DNA from: Bacteroidales bacterium
GTDB taxonomy: Bacteria > Bacteroidota > Bacteroidia > Bacteroidales > JAAUTT01
DNA: 8,507 nt
Direction of reading: 5' to 3'
Assembly (NCBI GenBank): GCA_012031335.1
Contig: JAAUTT010000147.1
Coordinates: forward strand, 1-8,507
The notes under the pieces were generated by a model. The model worked only from the letters and a program-made list of their open reading frames with translations, ran no database searches and was not told the DNA's origin. Each line of letters starts with the position of its first letter. Within the stretch, counting starts at the first letter, position 1. This document shows, one piece after another, positions 1 through 6,360 of the stretch. The position numbers were made by a program, and so were the translations under genes.

Positions 1-52
1 AATCAAACCGCAGTAGTACGTCCTCCCGTTCTGAATTCCATAAATTTCCTTT
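1..52 (-). other. Out-of-frame continuation of the acyl-CoA ligase C-terminus
   Basis: Beyond the TGA at 53-55 the minus strand still looks like ligase coding sequence, in shifted frames. One frame gives IEKEIY. If the GG at 38-39 is read as a single G, the next residues become EFRTGGR, which resembles the stretch before the FPERWLP motif in this family. A third shift would be needed to continue to the edge. Three one-base errors in about 60 bases is a lot, so exact residues here should not be trusted. The assignment to the ligase is inference from family resemblance. Confidence 0.5.
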
Positions 53-1714
53 TCAATTAAGCTTAAGAATGGCTTTTCTGCCTTCGTCGCTATTAAGTTC
101 CACATGATGATGATGTTCCCTGAAGTGTCTTTTCAGTGCTTCTTTATTGGGAAATATCAAGGCAACCGTATAGGCATTCTGGTTATTATACAACATGCAC
201 TGGTCAATAAAAGGCGACTCCGAGATAAATGCTTCTTCTATTCCTTCGGGGCTGTATTTTTCTCCATCGTCGGCAATCAACAGACTTTTAAAACGGCCAA
301 GTACATATAAAAATCCGTCGGTATCCAGATATCCGAGATCGCCGGTAAACAGCCATCCATTCTTCAGCGATTCGGCAGTGGCAACCGGATTATTCCAGTA
401 ACCAGCCATTACATTTTCTCCTTTAATAACTATTTCTCCTTTTTCACCAACAGGAAGTTCCCGGCCATTTTCATCACAGATTTTTAATTCCAGCGGCTTA
501 ACCAAATAACCGGACGATCCCAGTTTATGCTTTTTTGCTGAACTTGAAGAAATTACAGGAGAAGCTTCGGTTAAGCCATATCCCTGATACATAGGTATAC
601 CAATGGCATAAAAAAACTTTTGGAACTCGATGTCAAGCAAAGCTCCACCTCCTATAAAAAATTCCAACCGGCCGCCAAAGCCGTCTCTGATTTTTGAAAA
701 GAGTATTTTGTCAAATAAGTTAACAAGAGGTTTAAGAATAAATCTCCATCCCTTTCCTTTATCCCACCCAATTCCGTTATAAGCATAAGCAATGCTTAAT
801 CCCGCTCTGAAAAGTGTTTCGGCAATCTTTCCTTTATCATGAATGCCATTTTCGATATTTTTTTTGAAGTTTTTAGCCAGGGCTGGCACACTTAACAGGA
901 AATGAGGGCGTACCTCCTTAATATTAACCGGTATATTTTTCAGTGTGTCCATAGGGGTCTTGCCTGCCTGTACCGAAGCCAGAGCGGCACCAGTAGTCAT
1001 TAATGTATACACACAGGCCGTGTGAGCAAATGCATGATCCCAGGGTAATATGATAAGCGAAACCCAATGGGATGGGATATTCATCAGGCTTAGCGATTGT
1101 TCAACATTAGCAGTATAATTCCGATGGGTAAGGATAATCCCCTTTGGATCGGCTGTAGTTCCCGAGGTATAACAGATATTGGCATAATCGCTTCCCTGAA
1201 TCGATTTCCATCTTTCTTCAAATTTGGTCGTATCCGATGCAAGATATTGTTCACCTAATTTTATAAGATTGTCCTTAAATATCTCTTTAGCGTCGTAGGT
1301 TTCTTCGGCATCAAGCAGAATTATTTTCTCAAGCGTTTCTATTTCATTATATAAGGATTTAAGCTTTTTAGCCTGATTCCGCGAAGTAATAACCATTTTA
1401 ACGCCTGCATGAGCCAGGCGAAACTTCAAGTCAGATACTTCGTTAAGTTTTACTGACAGAGGCACATTGATAGCACCGGCATATAAAACACCCATTTCGC
1501 TAATCACCCAGTCGTTTCTGCCTTCTGAAATTAAAGCAACTCTGTCTCCTTTTTCAATACCCAAAGCCATAAGTCCGGCAGCAAACTTATAAACCAGCTT
1601 TCGGGTCTCCTCATATGTTGTAGGCAAATAAGTATCAGTCTTTTTTTCCCACATAAAAACATTGGTTTTGTACCTGGAAGTGGTTTCCTCAAACAGATGG
1701 GTTAGTGCTTTCAT
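53..1714 (-). CDS. Long-chain fatty-acid--CoA ligase (AMP-forming), C-terminus frameshifted and cut by window edge
   Basis: Activates fatty acids to acyl-CoA through an acyl-adenylate at the membrane or in the cytosol. The 553 visible residues carry the adenylate-forming motifs in order: the P-loop TSGTTADPKG at about 183-192, YGLTE at 379-383, TGD at 457-459 and GRFK at 473-476. FadD/FACL-like ligases of this type are usually about 600 aa, and the C-terminal subdomain with the catalytic lysine is missing here. The frame ends at TGA (53-55) just after KAILKLN. Removing one base (G at 61) instead gives KAILKLIEKEIY, the expected family continuation, so the stop is most likely a frameshift and the gene runs past position 1. 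A run of four histidines lies at 535-538. The ATG at 1714 is chosen because the N-terminus aligns with the family start. The OPT gene lies upstream on the same strand, but a hairpin separates them. Confidence 0.9.
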   Translation of the reverse strand: MKALTHLFEETTSRYKTNVFMWEKKTDTYLPTTYEETRKLVYKFAAGLMALGIEKGDRVALISEGRNDWVISEMGVLYAGAINVPLSVKLNEVSDLKFRLAHAGVKMVITSRNQAKKLKSLYNEIETLEKIILLDAEETYDAKEIFKDNLIKLGEQYLASDTTKFEERWKSIQGSDYANICYTSGTTADPKGIILTHRNYTANVEQSLSLMNIPSHWVSLIILPWDHAFAHTACVYTLMTTGAALASVQAGKTPMDTLKNIPVNIKEVRPHFLLSVPALAKNFKKNIENGIHDKGKIAETLFRAGLSIAYAYNGIGWDKGKGWRFILKPLVNLFDKILFSKIRDGFGGRLEFFIGGGALLDIEFQKFFYAIGIPMYQGYGLTEASPVISSSSAKKHKLGSSGYLVKPLELKICDENGRELPVGEKGEIVIKGENVMAGYWNNPVATAESLKNGWLFTGDLGYLDTDGFLYVLGRFKSLLIADDGEKYSPEGIEEAFISESPFIDQCMLYNNQNAYTVALIFPNKEALKRHFREHHHHVELNSDEGRKAILKLN

Positions 1715-1749
1715 TTAGTAAGTGAGTTAGATAAAGTGTTATACAAAGA

Positions 1750-1774
1750 GACCTGACAAGTAACTTGTCAGGTC
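1750..1774 (-). terminator. Perfect 11-bp hairpin, likely terminator of the OPT transporter gene
   Basis: GACCTGACAAG at 1750-1760 is the exact reverse complement of 1764-1774, with a TAA loop. It starts 22 bases past the OPT stop codon (1797-1799) in the minus direction and lies 36 bases before the ligase ATG (1714). On the minus strand the stem is followed by TCTTTGTAT, a weak T-tract, so it is a plausible intrinsic terminator but not a strong one. Its position implies that the ligase has its own promoter between here and 1714. Confidence 0.7.
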
Positions 1775-1796
1775 CCGCAAAAATATTTAAATTTTA

Positions 1797-2372
1797 TTAC
1801 ATTCCTGAACTTGGTGGTGCAGGTTGGTTAGGATCTCCTGCATTTTTAACAGGTATCCAAACAAGAATCAACGCAAGTACCAGCAATACCATAAAGCTGA
1901 TTAAGAAAGGTGGGTTCTTAAAGAAGCTGAAAATATCGTACAGGAATACATTCTGTAGGGCAAAAATGGCGATTACAAGTCCCATAAGCGCTTCACCGGC
2001 AATTAATCCTGATGCCAAAAGTACACCGACATTTTCCGAACGTACTTTTTGAGCGGCATTCAATTTCTTGCGTTCGGCAAACCAATCGACCATCCCTTTA
2101 ATAACACCTCCCAGGAATATAGCAAAAGTAGTTTCGAGGGGTAAATACATACCAACACAAACCAGCATCGGACTCTTTACCTGCATCATTATGAAGCCAA
2201 TGCCCATTAGCATACCGGCAATAATCAAGGGCCAGGCCATTTGACCGCCTACAATACCCTGCGAAAGAATGGCCATTAAACTTGCCTGAGGAGCAGACAG
2301 GTTCTTGCTCCCAAAACCACCTTCGTAATTCTCTTTAATACCTTTAGCTATATCACCCTCATTCAGGAACAC
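1797..2372 (-). CDS. OPT-family oligopeptide transporter, C-terminal piece (3 of 3)
   Basis: C-terminal part of the OPT transporter, 191 codons ending in TAA at 1797-1799. The GTG at 2372 is a valine inside the protein, not a start. The blocks GSKNLSAPQASLMAILSQGI and GGQMAWPLIIAGM, and a late segment with LASGLIAGEALMGLVIA, are typical of the last third of bacterial OPT proteins. The extreme C-terminus, DPNQPAPPSSGM, is hydrophilic and proline-rich. A hairpin begins 22 bases downstream. I see nothing in this piece that suggests loss of function apart from the frame break upstream of it. Confidence 0.9.
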   Translation of the reverse strand: MFLNEGDIAKGIKENYEGGFGSKNLSAPQASLMAILSQGIVGGQMAWPLIIAGMLMGIGFIMMQVKSPMLVCVGMYLPLETTFAIFLGGVIKGMVDWFAERKKLNAAQKVRSENVGVLLASGLIAGEALMGLVIAIFALQNVFLYDIFSFFKNPPFLISFMVLLVLALILVWIPVKNAGDPNQPAPPSSGM

Positions 2373-3451
2373 GAGTACTCCAACATAACTGCACCAGCCA
2401 ATACCACACCAATGATATCACCAATCTGCATTCTCCAGGGTGTACCTCCAAGAATATGACCTGCTTTTAAGTCCTGTAACATTTCACCGGCCACAGCTGC
2501 CGACACGCAAACAATGGCAGCAACGCCCAAAACTGCGGCAACACCTTCTTTCCCTGTAGAGCCCAGGGCAACCATTATCAAGGCGGTAACAACCAGCGCT
2601 GTTAATGTTAACCCACTGATGGGATTATTGCTCGATCCCATTATACCAACCAGGTAACCCGAAACGGCAGCAAAAAAGAAAGCAAGAATAATCATGACTG
2701 TTGCAGCAACGAAAGCAACAAGAATGCTTGTATTAAAAATAAAATAAGTAATACCGAAGGTTAAAACAGCAACAGCGCCAATGCCAATCATAATCCAGAA
2801 AAAAGAAATGTCTTTTTCGTTACGAGGAGTATTTACTTCAACACCTGCGGCTGCTTTTTTAACATCGCCTATACTGCGGGCAACACCTGCAGTAAGACTT
2901 TTCCTCATCTTATAAAGAGTATAAACAGCACTCACCAGCATACCACCAATAGCAATGGGGCGGACTACATAACGCCATATACTATACGATTGGTCGGTCC
3001 ATACTTTGTTTGTGGCGGCATCGAGTGATAAACCAGGATCGGTTGCCATGAGACCAGCTATCATTCCGCTGATATCGAGCGATGGAGCCATAAAATATAG
3101 AATCATGGGTACCAGTAATCCCCAGGCTACAATACCTCCACTAAAATTGAGGGCTGCCAGTTTTGGACCGATAATATATCCAACACCCATATAGGCAGGA
3201 CTTATTCCGGGAGATCCAAGCAGCATTCCACCCTGACCGGAATAGTTTGTTCCGGTTATGGTTTGTTTGGCGAAAGTGACAAATTTCTCCCAGTTAACAG
3301 CAAAAAGCTTCAGTTCTCCAAGGAGCTTTATCAATGCACCAATGATTATTGCACTAAAATAAAAATTTCGATCCACCGCCGCTGGATTGTCCTGCTTTAT
3401 GAATCTCGGAGGCAGCAACCGACTCCGGGAATGGAAGCTCAACATCTTCAA
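2363..3451 (-). CDS. OPT-family oligopeptide transporter, middle piece (2 of 3)
   Basis: Central part of the same OPT transporter. Genuine protein begins near 3365 with the residues around SAIIIGALIKLLGELKLFAVNW. The roughly 30 residues before that, from the ATG at 3451, are out-of-frame readings of piece 1, so 3451 is not a start codon. The piece contains most of the membrane core: hydrophobic segments rich in Gly, Ala and Val, separated by a charged loop (SIGDVKKAAAGVEVNTPRNE) that probably faces the cytoplasm. The frame ends GAVMLEYSCS then TGA. Adding one G to the GG at 2380-2381 (CC on the plus strand) gives GAVMLGVLVFLNEGDIAK and continues into piece 3. Confidence 0.9.
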   Translation of the reverse strand: MKMLSFHSRSRLLPPRFIKQDNPAAVDRNFYFSAIIIGALIKLLGELKLFAVNWEKFVTFAKQTITGTNYSGQGGMLLGSPGISPAYMGVGYIIGPKLAALNFSGGIVAWGLLVPMILYFMAPSLDISGMIAGLMATDPGLSLDAATNKVWTDQSYSIWRYVVRPIAIGGMLVSAVYTLYKMRKSLTAGVARSIGDVKKAAAGVEVNTPRNEKDISFFWIMIGIGAVAVLTFGITYFIFNTSILVAFVAATVMIILAFFFAAVSGYLVGIMGSSNNPISGLTLTALVVTALIMVALGSTGKEGVAAVLGVAAIVCVSAAVAGEMLQDLKAGHILGGTPWRMQIGDIIGVVLAGAVMLEYSCS

Positions 3452-3872
3452 CCATTACACGGCGAAGCAATGCCACGAACATAATCCCCAGAATACCACC
3501 GGCAATCAGGATAAGTGTTGAGGTAAAATAATTGCCCGGAGTGAAAAAAGGATCCCAGATTCCGGCTACAAAAAATGCAGGCAGCGTAAAAATAGCGCCG
3601 GCAGCAACCGACTCCCCAATAGAACCTACGGTACGGGCAAAATTTTCTTCAAGAATGGTACCTTTCATAGCCCTCAAAATGGCCATCCCAATAACTGCAG
3701 CAGGATAAGTTGCTGCAATGGTCATACCAGCTTTAAGACCCAGGTAAGCGTTGGCGGCACCAAGCACCACGCTCATTATTAATCCGATAATCAGAGCCCG
3801 GGCAGAAAACTCGGCCATGTTGGTATCGGGCGATACAAAAGGAATAAATTTTTTGTTCTCAGCCATTTTCAT
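3354..3872 (-). CDS. OPT-family oligopeptide transporter, N-terminal piece (1 of 3)
   Basis: First part of an oligopeptide transporter (OPT) family inner-membrane protein. The family imports small peptides or metal chelates by secondary transport; the substrate is not readable here. Residues 1-172 carry the OPT N-terminal blocks NAYLGLKAGMTIAATYPAA (about 41-59) and ENFARTVGSIGESVAAG (about 76-92), in several hydrophobic segments. The ATG at 3872 is chosen; a second in-frame ATG two codons later (3866) is possible. Authentic coding ends at SKFLF, followed at once by TAG (3354-3356). Dropping one A from the runs at 3356-3359 or 3361-3365 (plus strand) joins it to SAIIIGALIKLL in the next frame. 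The whole gene spans 1797-3872. The one-base gain here is cancelled by a one-base loss near 2380, giving 691 codons plus stop, a normal OPT length. Confidence 0.9.
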   Translation of the reverse strand: MKMAENKKFIPFVSPDTNMAEFSARALIIGLIMSVVLGAANAYLGLKAGMTIAATYPAAVIGMAILRAMKGTILEENFARTVGSIGESVAAGAIFTLPAFFVAGIWDPFFTPGNYFTSTLILIAGGILGIMFVALLRRVMVEDVELPFPESVAASEIHKAGQSSGGGSKFLF

Positions 3873-3891
3873 AGAAATTAGTTATCGGGGA

Positions 3892-3921
3892 TAAAAATAT
3901 AAAATTTATGATTGCAACAAA
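3892..3921 (-). promoter_or_regulatory. Candidate Bacteroidota-type promoter for the OPT gene
   Basis: On the minus strand TTTG (3918-3921) is followed after 18 bases by TATTTTTA (3892-3899). The Bacteroidota housekeeping sigma consensus is TTTG, 17-23 bases, TAnnTTTG; only the final G of the -7 box differs. It lies about 20 bases before the ATG at 3872, leaving a very short leader. The region is AT-rich, so a chance match is possible. Confidence 0.35.
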
Positions 3922-4007
3922 GGTGATTTTTTTCAGGAAACTTTGGTTATGATTTATAGGGTGGTGTGTTAAAGTATTAAAAATCCCTGAAGGTGGTGGA
4001 AAGGTTG

Positions 4008-4029
4008 ATTTGGACCACTAAGTCCAAAT
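4008..4029. repeat. Perfect inverted repeat, 8-bp arms, possible operator
   Basis: ATTTGGAC at 4008-4015 and GTCCAAAT at 4022-4029 are exact reverse complements around the 6-base spacer CACTAA. The repeat sits about 136 bases upstream of the OPT ATG and 211 bases upstream of the phosphoesterase ATG. No T-tract follows on either strand, so it is not an intrinsic terminator, and both neighbouring genes begin rather than end here. Size and symmetry suit a dimeric regulator site, but no regulator is encoded nearby. Confidence 0.4.
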
Positions 4030-4239
4030 ACAAGTGATACATAAGGTTTAAACTCTTGAATTTAAATAATGTCAATGTAACGAAAACAATTTGAAGAAGA
4101 AAGTCGTTTTGCTAAGGTTAGTATACCTGATTGCAGAAATCACGAAACTTGCAGTAAACGCAAAATTAAGAACGATCTGTTAAACAGGTTTTATCATACA
4201 AGGAAATTCATTATTTTTCAGCCTTAAACTTCGAAAATT

Positions 4240-4623
4240 ATGTTTCATCTATATATAACGTTAGGATACTTTATACCGGCCATTTATTTGTATTTCCGTA
4301 TCGGATGGCTTTTCATCGGTAAAGGATACCGTATTTTATACAGCATATTATTTATATGCATAACTGCCATTTCACCTATGGCACGTTACTGGCGCAGCGC
4401 ACCCGATTTTATCCGCGATACCCTTAACATTGTTTCCGGATATCTTGTTCCATTCTTTCTTTACCTTTTTTCTTGCGGTGTTACTTTTCGATCTTTTTTT
4501 GCTGGTAAACCTTGCTGTCAGAGCAATTCCAAGAACAATTCTCAAGAGCTTCCGGTTCAGATTGTATGCTTTTACATCCATGATACTATTATCAATAACC
4601 GTAGTGGTTGTCGGTACCATTAA
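4240..4623 (+). CDS. Membrane-anchored metallophosphoesterase, N-terminal membrane piece (1 of 3)
   Basis: Start of a metallophosphoesterase of the YkuE/YaeI-like type that carries an N-terminal membrane domain. The authentic part runs from the ATG at 4240 to the T6 run at 4466-4471, about 77 residues with hydrophobic segments near 4-27 and 32-48 and the start of a third. After the T run this frame turns into a polar, Cys/Ser/Asn-rich reading that is not real protein. Removing one T gives LVPFFLYLFLAVLLFDLFLL and continues in the next frame. The complete gene spans 4240-5349. Its two indels cancel, giving 369 codons before the TGA stop at 5347. The Shine-Dalgarno signal is poor, so the start is chosen by the membrane segment it opens. 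Confidence 0.75.
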   Translation: MFHLYITLGYFIPAIYLYFRIGWLFIGKGYRILYSILFICITAISPMARYWRSAPDFIRDTLNIVSGYLVPFFLYLFSCGVTFRSFFAGKPCCQSNSKNNSQELPVQIVCFYIHDTIINNRSGCRYH

Positions 4624-4969
4624 CATCAACACCATACGGGAATCGCGGTATAAGATCGTAATTCCCAAAAGGCAGTCGGACATAAACCATTTGCGTATTG
4701 CCTTTGTAGCAGATTTACATATTGATAAAAACCTCAAGTTGAGTTTCGTAAAACAATTTGTCAGAAAGGTGAATGCCTTAAACCCCGATATTTTACTTTA
4801 TGGTGGCGATATTATTGAAGGGCATTGGGATGAGAATGTAAGTGCCGAAATAATTGAAACACTTAAAAGTATAAAGACAAAATACGGTCAATACGGCATT
4901 CTTGGCAACCACGAGCATTACGGGTCGGACAATCCAGGCAGGTTTATCCCCTGGCTGACATCAAGCTAA
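4430..4969 (+). CDS. Metallophosphoesterase, third/fourth membrane segments and catalytic N-half (2 of 3)
   Basis: Genuine coding begins near 4470; the ATG at 4430 belongs to an out-of-frame stretch. In numbering of the rebuilt protein this piece completes hydrophobic segments at about 65-93 and 108-128, then enters the calcineurin-like fold. It carries motif I ADLH (D158, H160), GGD at 188-190 and GNHE at 222-225, which are metal ligands and catalytic residues of binuclear phosphoesterases. Topology should place the catalytic domain on one face of the inner membrane; related proteins act on phospholipid-type or nucleotide substrates, and the substrate here is unknown. The frame ends IPWLTSS then TAA. 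Adding one C to the C4 run at 4948-4951 gives FIPLADIKLIHDSV, in step with the downstream frame. Confidence 0.85.
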   Translation: MFPDILFHSFFTFFLAVLLFDLFLLVNLAVRAIPRTILKSFRFRLYAFTSMILLSITVVVVGTININTIRESRYKIVIPKRQSDINHLRIAFVADLHIDKNLKLSFVKQFVRKVNALNPDILLYGGDIIEGHWDENVSAEIIETLKSIKTKYGQYGILGNHEHYGSDNPGRFIPWLTSS

Positions 4970-5043
4970 TTCATGACAGTGTTATCAAAATTGGACAATA
5001 TTTTTACCTGGCCGGGCGCGATGACGATCATGCTGATAACTGA

Positions 5044-5349
5044 AAATCACTGGAAACACTTCTCAAAAACACACCTCATAATTTACCTGTAATCCTGATG
5101 GATCATCGTCCCACTGAGTTACAGGAAGCCAGCAGAACCATTACCGATATTCAATTTTCGGGACATACCCACAACGGACAATTGTTTCCTGTGAACCTGT
5201 TTCTCAAACGCATGTACGAACTGAGCTGGGGATATAAAAAGATCCGGGATACCCATTTCTTTGTCACCAGTGGATTGCGGTTGTGGGGTCCACCAGTAAA
5301 AACAGCAGGTAAGTCGGAAATAATGCTGGTGGATGTGGTGCTGAAGTGA
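5044..5349 (+). CDS. Metallophosphoesterase, catalytic C-half after an in-frame TGA (3 of 3)
   Basis: From about 4951 the coding frame reads LADIKLIHDSVIKIGQYFYL and then GRDDDHADN, and meets TGA at 5041-5043 (codon 268 of the rebuilt protein). Coding resemblance resumes immediately with KSLETLLKNTPHNLPVILM. The ATG at 5098 is therefore an internal methionine. This piece holds DHRP at 288-291 and GHTHNGQ at 308-314, the last histidine metal ligands, and ends GLRLWGPPVKTAGKSEIML before TGA at 5347. All five metal-binding blocks of the family are thus present across the three pieces. A C-to-T change (CGA to TGA) or G-to-A change (TGG to TGA) would explain the stop. Confidence 0.85.
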   Translation, partial: KSLETLLKNTPHNLPVILMDHRPTELQEASRTITDIQFSGHTHNGQLFPVNLFLKRMYELSWGYKKIRDTHFFVTSGLRLWGPPVKTAGKSEIMLVDVVLK

Positions 5350-5391
5350 AAATATAATTTGGACTGAAAGCAAATTGAAGCAAACGGTGTT

Positions 5392-5907
5392 TTATACAAT
5401 CGGATCCGGGCAAAACTCTCTTCGTTTGCAGCTTTTGCAGTGTTTGCCAATCCATACCTCGTCAAACTGGTTCATTATAGCCTCAATGATTGATGGGTCA
5501 TCGGTGATAAAGCCCGATTCAAAATTCCGGGTATGCTCACCTTTCATACCCAGACCAGCACCGGTAAGGTTTGCAGAACCCGTGTATGCAAACTTACCAT
5601 CGATAATAATATGCTTGAAATGAACCCGCGGACATAACTGCATTTCAAGGTTTTTCCATAAAATGGGGTATTTTTCAAAGCTGTTTTTAAAATTTGGGCC
5701 AGGCTCTTTTGCATGCAACAGGCGAATGGCTATTTTCTTTCTGGCTAGTTTATCAAGTACAGCTAAAAAGGATTGAACAGTCCCTTTGTGGTTTACATGC
5801 AAATCTTTGATATCTGCCGTACCTATCCAAACAAACGATTGGGCCTTGGCTACCGGCTCAATAACCTGTTGGTATAGTTGCTCATTGGTTATAAAAGTTG
5901 TACTCAT
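5392..5907 (-). CDS. Single-HKD phospholipase D-like protein with cysteine-rich C-terminal tail
   Basis: 171 aa and the only gene here with an unbroken frame. One PLD-superfamily catalytic motif is visible: H96-x-K98-x4-D103 followed by GSANLTGAG at 110-118. Members with one HKD motif, such as the nuclease Nuc and the BfiI catalytic domain, work as dimers that build one active site from two motifs. They cleave phosphodiester bonds in DNA or lipids. Which substrate applies here is not shown. There is no signal peptide or membrane segment, which favours a cytosolic enzyme. The C-terminus has H156, C157, C160 and C166 in the pattern HCxxCx5C, a possible small zinc knuckle. The ATG at 5907 is preceded by GAGG about 14 bases upstream and by a promoter candidate. 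The stop (5392-5394) lies 42 bases from the end of the convergent phosphoesterase. Confidence 0.85.
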   Translation of the reverse strand: MSTTFITNEQLYQQVIEPVAKAQSFVWIGTADIKDLHVNHKGTVQSFLAVLDKLARKKIAIRLLHAKEPGPNFKNSFEKYPILWKNLEMQLCPRVHFKHIIIDGKFAYTGSANLTGAGLGMKGEHTRNFESGFITDDPSIIEAIMNQFDEVWIGKHCKSCKRREFCPDPIV

Positions 5908-5943
5908 ATCCGGCTCACTTTACCTCACTGAAGTTCTTTAATT

Positions 5944-5951
5944 CAAAAATA
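5944..5951 (-). promoter_or_regulatory. Candidate -7 promoter element for the PLD-like gene
   Basis: Minus-strand TATTTTTG is an exact match to the Bacteroidota -7 consensus TAnnTTTG. It lies 36 bases upstream of the ATG at 5907, leaving a leader of about 30 bases that includes GAGG. The -33 side is weak: only TTTAC is found 22 bases further upstream (5974-5978). Confidence 0.4.
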
Positions 5952-6029
5952 CATTTAATTCTTACAGCCCTTTGTAAAGATACTACAACAACTTCTTAAC
6001 AATTTTTATTATTTACATATGAAATTCGT

Positions 6030-6060
6030 ATTGTGAACCTGATATACCTTTATTAATTTG
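6030..6060 (+). promoter_or_regulatory. Candidate promoter for the thioredoxin-fold gene
   Basis: ATTG at 6030-6033 and TTAATTTG at 6053-6060 are 19 bases apart, one mismatch in each box from the Bacteroidota consensus TTTG / TAnnTTTG. The second box ends only 13 bases before the ATG at 6074, so the leader would be very short. This also argues against the upstream TTG at 6058 as a start, because it would lie inside the promoter. Confidence 0.3.
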
Positions 6061-6073
6061 CAAAAAAAAGAAT

Positions 6074-6360
6074 ATGAAGAAAATAGTGTTTTTTTGCTCA
6101 TATGTGCAATGATGATTGGGGCTGCTCAGGCACAATTAAAAATACCTGCAAAAGTAAAATGGTATACCATTGAACAAGTTGTTGAATTGCAGAAGAAGGA
6201 ACCCAAAAAAATATTGATTGATGTTTATACCGATTGGTGTGGATGGTGCAAAAAAATGGATGCAGAGACATTTGACCACCCGATTATTGCCGAATATATA
6301 AATAAATACTATTATCCGGTAAAATTCAATGCCGAATCAAAGGAACCTGTTGATTTTTAG
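6074..6360 (+). CDS. Exported thioredoxin-fold protein, N-terminal piece with CGWC motif (1 of 2)
   Basis: Thioredoxin-like protein of the periplasmic thioredoxin_7 type. The ATG at 6074 begins MKKIVFF; adding one T to the T7 run at 6089-6095 continues it as LLICAMMIGAAQAQLKIP, a complete signal peptide with Lys-Lys, a hydrophobic core and AQA before Gln21. Without that correction the downstream frame has only a TTG at 6058 and a polar N-terminus, which is not credible. The redox motif CGWC is at 56-59, in the context YTDWCGWCKKMD. The frame ends at TAG (6358-6360) after EPVDF. One extra T in the T5 run at 6354-6358 gives VDFLGKTFVNEGKGG and joins piece 2. The rebuilt protein is 179 aa over 6074-6611. 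Expected role: thiol-disulfide chemistry in the periplasm; the partner is unknown. Confidence 0.85.

Larger units (their letters stand above)
3873..4239. other. Divergent intergenic region between OPT transporter and metallophosphoesterase
   Basis: 367 bases without a recognisable gene, presumably holding the promoters of both flanking genes. It contains the OPT promoter candidate (3892-3921), a perfect inverted repeat (4008-4029) and, just before the phosphoesterase ATG, TATTTTTC at 4212-4219, a weak -7 candidate for that gene. Positions 4081-4227 are open on the plus strand for 49 codons but lack a start codon and resemble no family I know. I see no tRNA-like or riboswitch-like fold. Confidence 0.6.

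Noticed and set aside
2363..2372. Programmed ribosomal frameshift between OPT pieces
   Set aside because: There is no slippery heptamer or downstream structure that I can see, and similar breaks occur in unrelated genes, which points to sequence error.
4175..4187. Short palindrome CTGTTAAACAG before the phosphoesterase gene
   Set aside because: Arms are only 5 bp, which is expected by chance in AT-rich DNA of this length.
4081..4227. 49-codon open stretch on the plus strand in the intergenic region
   Set aside because: It has no ATG, GTG or TTG start with a ribosome site, is preceded by ATG-TCA-ATG-TAA, and its residues match no family I recognise.
4372..4737. 121-codon minus-strand frame opposite the phosphoesterase
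   Set aside because: It lies antisense to the membrane domain and motif I of the phosphoesterase and has no family features; it is a shadow frame.
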